From Pseudomonadota bacterium (GTDB lineage Bacteria; Pseudomonadota; Gammaproteobacteria; Burkholderiales; Burkholderiaceae_D): a DNA stretch of 7,389 nucleotides. The DNA lies in assembly GCA_018241865.1 (NCBI GenBank), contig JAFECY010000337.1, forward strand, positions 1 through 7,389. The letters are read 5' to 3'. The translations under genes and the position numbers were made by a program. The stretch's first letter is position 1; each line of letters starts with the position of its first letter. Positions 1-7,331 of this stretch are shown in pieces. Below the pieces are notes generated by a model. The model did no database searches, was not told the origin of the DNA, and worked only from the letters and a program-made list of their open reading frames with translations.

Positions 1-1303
1 CGCCCAGTACCAGCGGGAACCAGCCGCCGTGGATGATCTTGAGCGTGTTGGCTGAGAACAGTACGAGATCGATCAGCAGGAAAAATCCAGTGGCGAACCA
101 GCACAGCAGCAGGTTGTAACCCCAGCGATAGCGGATCACGAAGAAGGTCAGGATGGTGGTGGTCAGCATGGTCGCGGTCACCGCGATGCCATAGGCCGAT
201 GCCAGATTCGACGAAGAGCCGAAGCCGATCACGGCCAGCAAGACGGCGCACATCTGCAGCCAGTTCACTAACGGAATATAAATTTGCCCCATCTCACGCT
301 CGGACGTGTAGTGCACGCGCATGCGCGGTAAAAAGTCGAGCGAGATTGCCTGTGAAGCGATCGAGAAGGTGCCGGAGATCGTCGCTTGTGAAGCAATGAC
401 GGTGGCGATAGTGGACAGCGCCACCAACGGATAGATGCTCCACGGCCCGAGTTGTTGGTAGAAAGGGTTGGACACCGCCCCCGGATTTGTCAGCAGCAGC
501 GCGCCCTGGCCCAGATAATTGAGCGCCAATGCCGGGAAGACTGCCATGAACCACGCCAGCCGTACCGGCCGTTTGCCGAAGTGCCCCATGTCGGCATACA
601 GCGCTTCGGCGCCGGTGAAGGCCAGCACGATGGCGCCCAGCGCGACGAAGGCGATGCCGCGATTATTGAAGGCGAAACTGAGCGCATAGAATGGATTGAG
701 CGCGGCGAGGATAGCCGGATTGTGGATGATATTGATAAGCCCCATCCCTGCCAACACGGCGAACCAGACCAGCATGATCGGCCCAAACCATTTGCCGATG
801 CCGGCGGTACCTTTGCGTTGTATGGAATACAGGCCAATCAGGAGGCCAACTGTGAGCGGCACCACATAGGGTTTGAAGGCGGGTGTCGCCACTTCCAAGC
901 CTTCGAAAGCTGACAGCACGGAGATTGCCGGTGTGATGACGCCGTCGCCGAAGAACAGCGCTGCGCCGGTCAGACCGACCAACATCAATGGATAATGCCA
1001 GCGCGATTTTTCCCCTACCGACGACATCGCCAGCGCCACCAGCGCCATCACGCCGCCCTCGCCGCGGTTGTCGGCACGCAGGATCAGCGTTACATATTTG
1101 AGCGAGACGATGATCGTCAGACCCCACACGATCATCGACACCACGCCCAGCAAGTTATCTTGGGTCAGCGCTACGCCGTGTGAAGGCGAAAACACTTCCT
1201 TCATCGTGTACAGCGGACTGGTGCCGATATCGCCATAGACGATGCCGACGGCGGCCAAGGTCAGAGCGGCGACATTGCTGCGGGTATGGCTGTGCGTGGA
1301 CAA
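1..1303 (-). CDS. kup: Kup family potassium uptake protein, 3' part cut by window edge
   Basis: Kup proteins are inner-membrane K+ transporters, thought to work as K+/H+ symporters. The minus-strand frame is open for 434 codons and runs off the left edge, so the last third or so (remaining helices and the cytosolic C-terminal domain of a ~620-residue family) is missing. Visible family signatures include [15 protein letters not shown] at residues 22-36, [16 protein letters not shown] at 77-92, [19 protein letters not shown] at 117-135, [20 protein letters not shown] at 222-241 and IHGGWFPL at 424-431. Hydrophobic segments recur throughout. An in-frame TAA at 1340-1342 lies upstream, and no ATG or GTG occurs between it and the conserved core, so TTG at 1301-1303 (giving [14 protein letters not shown]) is the best start. 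A Shine-Dalgarno match is weak (CGGA). The family call is near certain; the start is probable. Confidence 0.95.
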   Translation of the reverse strand, partial: MSTHSHTRSNVAALTLAAVGIVYGDIGTSPLYTMKEVFSPSHGVALTQDNLLGVVSMIVWGLTIIVSLKYVTLILRADNRGEGGVMALVALAMSSVGEKSRWHYPLMLVGLTGAALFFGDGVITPAISVLSAFEGLEVATPAFKPYVVPLTVGLLIGLYSIQRKGTAGIGKWFGPIMLVWFAVLAGMGLINIIHNPAILAALNPFYALSFAFNNRGIAFVALGAIVLAFTGAEALYADMGHFGKRPVRLAWFMAVFPALALNYLGQGALLLTNPGAVSNPFYQQLGPWSIYPLVALSTIATVIASQATISGTFSIASQAISLDFLPRMRVHYTSEREMGQIYIPLVNWLQMCAVLLAVIGFGSSSNLASAYGIAVTATMLTTTILTFFVIRYRWGYNLLLCWFATGFFLLIDLVLFSANTLKIIHGGWFPLVLG

Positions 1304-1339
1304 ACAGGGGTCCGATCGTTCGATTGCGAGAGGGGCATC

Positions 1340-1368
1340 TTAATACAAGGGGAGAAGGCATGCAAAAA
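1340..1368 (-). promoter_or_regulatory. possible kup promoter
   Basis: On the minus strand a TATTAA -10 element (plus 1340-1345) is preceded at 17 bases by TTTTTG (plus 1363-1368). Transcription would begin near 1333, leaving a leader of about 30 bases before the TTG start. The -35 match is poor, so this is a guess based mainly on the -10 box and its position. It overlaps the start of the candidate small ORF on the opposite strand. Confidence 0.25.
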
Positions 1369-1452
1369 AGAAAGCATGCAGGCTTGGCGTTTTGCATCAC
1401 AGTGCAGGATGGCGACCAATTTACTTGTATTGTCGATCAGGCATGGCAATAG
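1360..1452 (+). CDS. candidate small protein, 30 aa, unrecognised
   Basis: This is a short open frame with an ATG at 1360 and a TAG at 1450-1452, predicted to be 30 residues (starts MQKRKHAGLAF, ends CIVDQAWQ). Support comes from a purine-rich ribosome binding site, GGGGAG at 1349-1354, a few bases before the ATG, and from a strong plus-strand terminator 115 bases downstream that has no other obvious gene to serve. The pattern G-L-A-F-x-I-T-V-x-D-G-x-x-F-T-C-x-V-x-x-A loosely recalls the first beta hairpin of DUF1488 proteins. If that is real, this is a remnant cut short by the stop, since that family is normally around 80-90 residues. The resemblance is from memory and is weak. A chance ORF, or part of a small RNA, is equally possible. 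Confidence 0.33.
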   Translation: MQKRKHAGLAFCITVQDGDQFTCIVDQAWQ

Positions 1453-1567
1453 ACGTTTGTTGGGTGCGGAGAAAAGTGGAAGGCAGCGATTCACTTGTCA
1501 TGATGCGGTAATTTCTGCGCGGCAATATGGCGTTGTCTCTTCTCCACCCCTCCGAGGGAATGGATTC

Positions 1568-1597
1568 AGCCCGTGCCGCAAGGTGCGGGCTTTTTTT
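1568..1597 (+). terminator. strong intrinsic terminator, plus strand, no assigned gene
   Basis: AGCCCGTGCC (1568-1577) pairs with GGTGCGGGCT (1582-1591) over ten base pairs, two of them G-U, around a GCAA tetraloop. A further run of T follows at 1592-1597. The T tract lies on the plus-strand 3' side, so the terminator acts on rightward transcription, yet kup and tRNA-His are both on the minus strand. It implies a plus-strand transcript ending here. Confidence 0.85.
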
Positions 1598-1610
1598 CTG
1601 ATGCGCGAAA

Positions 1611-1635
1611 CAAAAAGCCCGGTAATGACCGGGCT
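1611..1635 (-). terminator. intrinsic terminator of tRNA-His
   Basis: On the minus strand AGCCCGGT and ACCGGGCT form a perfect eight-base stem (plus 1628-1635 and 1616-1623) around a CATT loop, followed by a T run (plus 1612-1615). It lies 26 bases beyond the tRNA-His CCA end and should end that transcript. It could also end read-through from murI. Confidence 0.88.
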
Positions 1636-1660
1636 CGATGATTTGTAATGCTGAATTTTG

Positions 1661-1737
1661 TGGGGTGGCTGACGGGACTCGAACCCGCGACAACAGGAAT
1701 CACAATCCTGGACTCTACCAACTGAGCTACAGCCACC
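1661..1737 (-). tRNA. tRNA-His (anticodon GTG)
   Basis: The minus strand reads as a complete tRNA: an extra 5' G (the -1 G typical of histidine tRNAs) paired to discriminator C73, an acceptor stem GTGGCTG/CAGCCAC, D arm GCTCAGTTGGTAGAG, anticodon stem and loop AGGATTGTGATTCCT with GTG at plus 1701-1703, T arm GGGTTCGAGTCCC, and an encoded CCA ending at 1661. The length is 77 with the -1 G and CCA. It has its own promoter upstream and an intrinsic terminator downstream, so it is probably a single-gene unit. Confidence 0.97.
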
Positions 1738-1775
1738 ACTGAAACCGTCGACGATTTACGACTCGGCAGCCCGCC

Positions 1776-1804
1776 ATTATACGAAATTCCCCTTGCACTG
1801 GCAA
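1776..1804 (-). promoter_or_regulatory. sigma-70 promoter of tRNA-His
   Basis: On the minus strand TTGCCA (plus 1799-1804) and TATAAT (plus 1776-1781) are exactly 17 bases apart. This is followed by a GC-rich discriminator, GGCGGGC, the kind associated with growth-rate and stringent control of stable RNA genes. The start point would be near 1769, leaving about 32 bases of leader before the tRNA. The -35 box sits only four bases past the murI stop codon. Confidence 0.85.
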
Positions 1805-1808
1805 ATCA

Positions 1809-2663
1809 TCATGGCTGGGCGGCATCCATCTGCAAGACTACTTCGGCGATCTCCGGCCGCAGGTGCAGCAGCCGGTCGAAGGCAGCGGCCAGCGCGGTGC
1901 GGCTGCCGGTAGTGTAGCCGCGCAAGCTACCTGCATCGCAGTCGCCGCCGCGCAAATCGTGCCGCTCCAGCAGACGCAGTAGTTGTCGCGCCACCGCTTC
2001 GCCGGTATCGACGATGGCGATGTTCTGCGAAGTGGTTTGACCGATGATCTGCTCGATCGCCGGCAACACGAAAGGATAATGGGTGCAGCCTAGCACCAGC
2101 GTGTCGGCGCCTTGCTGCAGCAGCGGCGCGACATAGGCTTGCAACAGGGCTAGGGTGGGCGCACTGTGCAATTCGCCTTTCTCGACCTGGTCGGCTAGGC
2201 CGATGCAGGCTTGCGGCAGGAAGCGCACGCCGCTGGCGGCTTCTACTTGTTCTCGTAGTGCGTTGAATTTTTCACTGCTCAACGTGCGTTGCGTTGCCAG
2301 CACGCCGACTGTTTTCGAGCGCGTAAGCGTTGCTGCCGGTTTCAATCCCGGTTCGACGCCGACCACGGGCAGATTCGGATAACGTTCACGCACTGCTTTG
2401 ATCGAAGCGGCGGTAGCGGTGTTGCAGGCCACCACCAGCGCCTTCGCGCCTTGCTGCAGCAGGAATGCGGCGATGCCCAGCGAGCGGGCGACGATCACTT
2501 CTTCCGGTTTGCCGCCGTAGGGTGCGAAGCCGGAATCGGCGAAGTAGAGCAGCGATTCATCCGACGCGGCGGCGCAGATATGGCGCAGCACCGACAGTCC
2601 GCCGATGCCGGAATCGAAAACGCCGATAGGCGCGCTGCGGGCTATCGGCGTTGACGGGGTCAT
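1809..2663 (-). CDS. murI: glutamate racemase
   Basis: MurI interconverts L- and D-glutamate without a cofactor, supplying cytoplasmic D-glutamate for the MurD step of peptidoglycan synthesis. The 284-residue product matches the usual family length. Both catalytic cysteines are present: C80 in VVACNTATA and C193 in LGCTHYPF, with the conserved H195. The FDSGIGGLSVLR segment (residues 16-27, with D17 and S18) and FADSGFAPYGGK (41-52) are the other family signatures. The ATG at 2661-2663 lies 22 bases past the fumarase stop codon and has no visible Shine-Dalgarno sequence (the leader is CA-rich), so it may rely on ribosomes arriving from the fumarase gene. Downstream is the tRNA-His promoter, with no terminator of its own in between. 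Confidence 0.97.
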   Translation of the reverse strand: MTPSTPIARSAPIGVFDSGIGGLSVLRHICAAASDESLLYFADSGFAPYGGKPEEVIVARSLGIAAFLLQQGAKALVVACNTATAASIKAVRERYPNLPVVGVEPGLKPAATLTRSKTVGVLATQRTLSSEKFNALREQVEAASGVRFLPQACIGLADQVEKGELHSAPTLALLQAYVAPLLQQGADTLVLGCTHYPFVLPAIEQIIGQTTSQNIAIVDTGEAVARQLLRLLERHDLRGGDCDAGSLRGYTTGSRTALAAAFDRLLHLRPEIAEVVLQMDAAQP

Positions 2664-2685
2664 GGTGATGTGTGGTGGGGCGGAA

Positions 2686-4224
2686 TCAGGCCGGATTCAC
2701 CGCGATGTCGAGCAGCTTGCCGGAAGCGATTTTCGCTTGCCATTCCTGCGGGCCGGTGTTGTGCACCGAAATGCCGTTGGCATCGACCGCTACCGTTACC
2801 GGCATGTCCTTCACCTCGAACTCGTAGATCGCTTCCATGCCGAGATCGGCGAAGCCGAGCACCTTCGCGCTCTTGATCGCCTTCGACACTAGGTAAGCCG
2901 AGCCGCCGACCGCCATCAGGTAAGCCGACTTGTGCTGCTTGATCGACTCGATCGCCACCGGTCCGCGCTCGGCCTTGCCGATCATCGAAATCAGGCCGGT
3001 TTTTTCCAACATCATGTCGGTGAATTTGTCCATGCGGGTGGCGGTCGTCGGACCGGCTGGGCCGACCACTTCATCGCGCACCGGATCGACCGGGCCGACG
3101 TAATAGATCACGCGGTTGGTGAAATCAACCGGCAATTTTTCGCCCTTGGCCAGCATGTCGGCGATGCGCTTGTGCGCGGCGTCGCGGCCGGTCAGCATCT
3201 TGCCGTTCAATAGCAGGGTTTGACCCGGCTTCCACGATGCGACTTCTTCCTTGGTCAGTTTGTCGAGGTCGATGCGTTTCGATTTCTCGGTATCCGGCAT
3301 CCAGTGCACGTCCGGCCAGTCGGACAGCGCCGGCGGTTCGATGTAGACCGGGCCGGAACCGTCCAGCACGAAATGCGCGTGGCGAGTGGCGGCGCAGTTC
3401 GGGATCATCGCCACCGGCTTGGAAGCGGCGTGGGTCGGGTACATGTTGATCTTCACGTCGAGCACAGTGGTCAGGCCGCCCAGACCTTGGGCGCCGATGC
3501 CGAGCGCATTGACTTTCTGGTACAGCTCGATGCGCAATTCCTCGGTCTTGTTTTGCGGGCCGCGCTGCAGCAGTTCGTACATGTCGATGTGATCCATCAG
3601 CGATTCCTTCGCCATCAGCATCGCCTTCTCGGCGGTGCCGCCGATGCCGATACCGAGCATGCCCGGCGGGCACCAGCCGGCGCCCATGAGTGGCACGGTC
3701 TTCAGCACCCAGTCGATCACCGAGTCAGATGGATTGAGCATCACGAACTTGGATTTGTTTTCCGAGCCGCCGCCTTTGGCAGCAACTTGCACGTCCACCG
3801 TGTTGCCGGGCACCAGTTCCATGTGGATTACAGCCGGGGTATTGTCCTTGGTGTTCTTGCGCTCGAACAGCGGGTCGGCGACGACGGAAGCGCGTAGTAC
3901 ATTGTCCGGGTTGTTGTAACCGCGGCGCACGCCTTCGTTGACCGCATCGGCGATCGAACCTTTGAAGCCATCGAAACGCACATCCATGCCGATCTTCAGA
4001 AAGACGTTGACGATGCCGGTGTCCTGGCAAATCGGGCGGCGGCCTTCGGCGCACATCTTCGAGTTGGTCAGAATTTGCGCGATGGCGTCTTTCGCCGCCG
4101 GGCTTTGCTCGGCTTGGTAGGCGCGCGCCAGATGCTGGATGTAATCCTTCGGATGGTAGTAGCTGATGTATTGCAGCGCGGCGGCGACCGATTCGATCAG
4201 GTCTTCTTGTTTAATCGTAGTCAT
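2686..4224 (-). CDS. fumA: class I (iron-sulphur) fumarate hydratase
   Basis: The enzyme hydrates fumarate to L-malate in the TCA cycle, using an oxygen-sensitive [4Fe-4S] cluster in the cytoplasm. At 512 residues it is close to the E. coli FumA/FumB length. It has the N-terminal alpha domain followed by the C-terminal beta domain in one chain. The three expected cluster ligands are C66 (PICQDTG), C185 (GWCPPGMLG) and C277 (PNCAATRHAHF). Their spacing of 119 and 92 agrees with characterised class I enzymes, as does the Asp two residues after the first Cys (D68). VGPAGPTTATRMD (387-399) and MIGKAERG (414-421) are the beta-domain substrate-site segments. The ATG follows a GGAAA element by six bases. 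It begins 17 bases after the UPF0114 gene stops and is followed closely by murI, consistent with one operon. It is unrelated to the class II FumC type. Which fum letter applies is convention; the enzyme class is clear. Confidence 0.97.
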   Translation of the reverse strand: MTTIKQEDLIESVAAALQYISYYHPKDYIQHLARAYQAEQSPAAKDAIAQILTNSKMCAEGRRPICQDTGIVNVFLKIGMDVRFDGFKGSIADAVNEGVRRGYNNPDNVLRASVVADPLFERKNTKDNTPAVIHMELVPGNTVDVQVAAKGGGSENKSKFVMLNPSDSVIDWVLKTVPLMGAGWCPPGMLGIGIGGTAEKAMLMAKESLMDHIDMYELLQRGPQNKTEELRIELYQKVNALGIGAQGLGGLTTVLDVKINMYPTHAASKPVAMIPNCAATRHAHFVLDGSGPVYIEPPALSDWPDVHWMPDTEKSKRIDLDKLTKEEVASWKPGQTLLLNGKMLTGRDAAHKRIADMLAKGEKLPVDFTNRVIYYVGPVDPVRDEVVGPAGPTTATRMDKFTDMMLEKTGLISMIGKAERGPVAIESIKQHKSAYLMAVGGSAYLVSKAIKSAKVLGFADLGMEAIYEFEVKDMPVTVAVDANGISVHNTGPQEWQAKIASGKLLDIAVNPA

Positions 4225-4241
4225 GGTGTTTCCGGTTCAGG

Positions 4242-4859
4242 TCAGTGATGGTTGGCGGTTGCGTGCGGTGGATTCATCAAGCGGTCGCAATAGGCGATCG
4301 CCATGGCCGACAGCAGAAAGGTGATGTGAATGCCGGTTTGCGCCAGCAGCGTCTTGACATCGTAGGCCGCTGCGTTGATGAAGGTTTTCAGCAGATGAAT
4401 CGAGGAGATGCCGATGATGGCGGTGGCTAGTTTTACCTTGAGCACGGAGGCATTCACATGCGATAGCCACTCCGGTTGATCGGGGTGGCTTTCCAGATTC
4501 ATGCGCGAAACAAAAGTCTCGTAACCGCCGACGATCACCATGATGAGCAGGTTGGAAATCATCACCACGTCGATCAAGCCCAGCACCACCAGCATGATGG
4601 TGGTTTCGTTGAGCTTTTCGGGGCGCGGTGCGCCCGATACTGCCACCGCTTCGACTACATGCTGTAACGCGCCTTGGCTGCCCAAGGCGACGCTAATTAA
4701 ATGCACCAGTTCGGCCCAGAAATTATAGACATAAACGCATTGCGCCAAAATCAAGCCCAGATACAGCGGCAACTGCAGCCAGCGGCTCATGAAAATCAAA
4801 TTGGGCAGAGGACGAATCGAAGATCGAACGGAATGGGAAGGGTCAGGACGGAGTGCCAT
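4242..4859 (-). CDS. UPF0114 family (YqhA-like) membrane protein
   Basis: This is an inner-membrane protein of the UPF0114/TIGR00645 family, whose E. coli member is YqhA; the function is unknown. Four hydrophobic segments are visible (counted from the 4859 start: roughly residues 28-48, 87-110, 142-162 and 175-191). Family signatures are FMSRWLQLPLYLGL near the first helix, LGLIDVVMISNLLIMVIVGGYETFVS around 93-118, LKVKLATAIIGISSIHLLKTF around 140-160 and HITFLLSAMAIAYCDRL near the end. The frame could start at an upstream ATG (4904; 220 residues), but neither ATG has a good Shine-Dalgarno sequence. A TAAAAT box at 4903-4908 would place transcription after the upstream ATG, so I prefer 4859 (205 residues). 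The fumarase gene follows after 17 bases, so this is probably the first gene of the operon. The family is confident; the start is not. Confidence 0.92.
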   Translation of the reverse strand: MALRPDPSHSVRSSIRPLPNLIFMSRWLQLPLYLGLILAQCVYVYNFWAELVHLISVALGSQGALQHVVEAVAVSGAPRPEKLNETTIMLVVLGLIDVVMISNLLIMVIVGGYETFVSRMNLESHPDQPEWLSHVNASVLKVKLATAIIGISSIHLLKTFINAAAYDVKTLLAQTGIHITFLLSAMAIAYCDRLMNPPHATANHH

Positions 4860-5091
4860 GCGGGTCTCAGAAATTTCGGAAAGGGTGGCTGAAAAAGCCA
4901 ACATTTTACAACGTCGTCACAGACCGGGCTTGCCTAGCGTCATGCATTCTCAGCAACAGCAGCTACAATGAGGTCAAGCCTCGCGCATGGCTGTTGTATG
5001 GAGTATGGTGTCAGAACGAAGTAAGCATGCGGGTTTATTTTTTGGGCAGTCATCAACACAAAAAAGTCATCACATTCAGCAGGAGACCATC
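4860..5091. other. divergent promoter region between the UPF0114 operon and acs
   Basis: These 232 bases separate two oppositely directed transcription units and must carry both promoters. On the minus strand TAAAAT (plus 4903-4908) is a plausible -10 box for the UPF0114-fumarase-murI unit, but no convincing -35 box precedes it. On the plus strand TACAAT (4964-4969) could be a -10 box for acs, again with a poor -35, which would give a leader of roughly 115 bases. The alternative TTTATT near 5035-5040 would give a shorter leader. A small hairpin, TGGCT-GAAAA-AGCCA, sits around 4887-4901. I see no clear sigma-54 -24/-12 pair and no convincing CRP site. The positions of the two start sites are therefore unsettled. 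Confidence 0.55.
5081..5085 (+). promoter_or_regulatory. ribosome binding site of acs
   Basis: AGGAG lies six bases before the ATG at 5092. It fixes the acs start there, because the frame stays open back to an ATG at 4987 that has no such element and would add 35 residues unlike the start of any Acs I know. Confidence 0.9.
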
Positions 5092-7074
<1,983 letters not shown>

Positions 7075-7076
7075 GC

Positions 7077-7110
7077 AAGCCGTTTCGATCACTGTTCAGG
7101 ATGGCTTTTT
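7077..7110 (+). terminator. probable acs terminator
   Basis: AAGCCGT (7077-7083) can pair with ATGGCTT (7101-7107) over seven base pairs including one G-U, with T7106-7110 at its 3' side. It starts two bases after the acs stop codon, the expected place. The 17-base loop is large and the stem modest, so it may be leaky. Confidence 0.5.
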
Positions 7111-7163
7111 CATAGAGAGACAATGCATGTGGCAGGGATTTTCTGTTTCCTGCCCGACTTTCT

Positions 7164-7172
7164 TGCTATAAT
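7164..7172 (+). promoter_or_regulatory. extended -10 promoter of tRNA-Ser
   Basis: TGCTATAAT matches the extended -10 consensus TGnTATAAT perfectly. The -35 region at the expected spacing (TGTTTC, 7144-7149) is weak, which the extended -10 could offset. Transcription would start about 7179, giving a leader of about 24 bases before the tRNA. Confidence 0.75.
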
Positions 7173-7202
7173 CTGCGGCTTCGCGCAAGCGACCAGAATC
7201 TA

Positions 7203-7293
7203 GGAGAGGTGGATGAGTGGTTTAAGTCGCACGCCTGGAAAGCGTGTATAGGTTCATAGCCTATCGGGGGTTCGAATCCCCCCCTCTCCGCCA
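7203..7293 (+). tRNA. tRNA-Ser (anticodon GGA)
   Basis: This is a complete class II tRNA of 91 bases including an encoded CCA. The acceptor stem is GGAGAGG/CCTCTCC with discriminator G. The anticodon arm CACGC-CTGGAAA-GCGTG carries GGA at 7237-7239, which reads UCC and UCU. The long variable arm (TATAGG paired with CCTAT) is typical of serine tRNAs, and the T arm is GGGGGTTCGAATCCCCC. It stands alone, with its own promoter and terminator. Confidence 0.97.
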
Positions 7294-7308
7294 GATATCT
7301 AATGAATT

Positions 7309-7331
7309 GGCGCCCTTTGGGGCGCTTTTTT
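7309..7331 (+). terminator. intrinsic terminator of tRNA-Ser
   Basis: GCGCCC (7310-7315) pairs perfectly with GGGCGC (7320-7325) around a TTTG loop, and one further G-U pair is possible. Six T follow at 7326-7331. It lies 16 bases after the tRNA CCA end. Confidence 0.88.

Larger units (their letters stand above)
1304..1660. other. intergenic region between kup and tRNA-His
   Basis: This 357-base stretch has no recognised gene. It holds the upstream region of kup, a pair of GCATGC palindromes at 1358-1363 and 1374-1379 separated by an A-rich 10-base spacer, a candidate 30-codon plus-strand ORF at 1360-1452, a strong plus-strand terminator at 1568-1597 and the tRNA-His terminator at 1611-1635. 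Between 1453 and 1567 I see no further coding signal, so that part could be the untranslated 3' end of a short plus-strand transcript or part of a small RNA. Confidence 0.7.

Noticed and set aside
294..1400. Several minus- and plus-strand open frames of 80-154 codons within 294-1400
   Set aside because: They are out of frame with the continuous Kup reading frame, whose translation carries family signatures over its whole length.
1286..1648. 120-codon plus-strand frame across the kup start and intergenic region
   Set aside because: It runs through both intrinsic terminator hairpins and overlaps the kup 5' end antisense; its composition is not protein-like.
3220..3897. 225-codon plus-strand open frame opposite the fumarase gene
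   Set aside because: It lies fully antisense to a clear fumarase, is rich in His, Arg and Val as expected from a mirrored GC-rich gene, and matches no family I recognise.
4886..4902. Hairpin TGGCT-GAAAA-AGCCA as a terminator
   Set aside because: The stem has only five base pairs and no suitable T run follows on either strand; it also lies in a promoter region.
4905..4921. Possible CRP-type site in the divergent acs region (TCACA half)
   Set aside because: Only one half-site matches; the opposite half is far from TGTGA.
4987..5091. 35-codon N-terminal extension of acs from an upstream ATG
   Set aside because: The upstream ATG has no ribosome binding site and the added residues do not resemble an Acs start, whereas the ATG at 5092 has AGGAG at ideal spacing.
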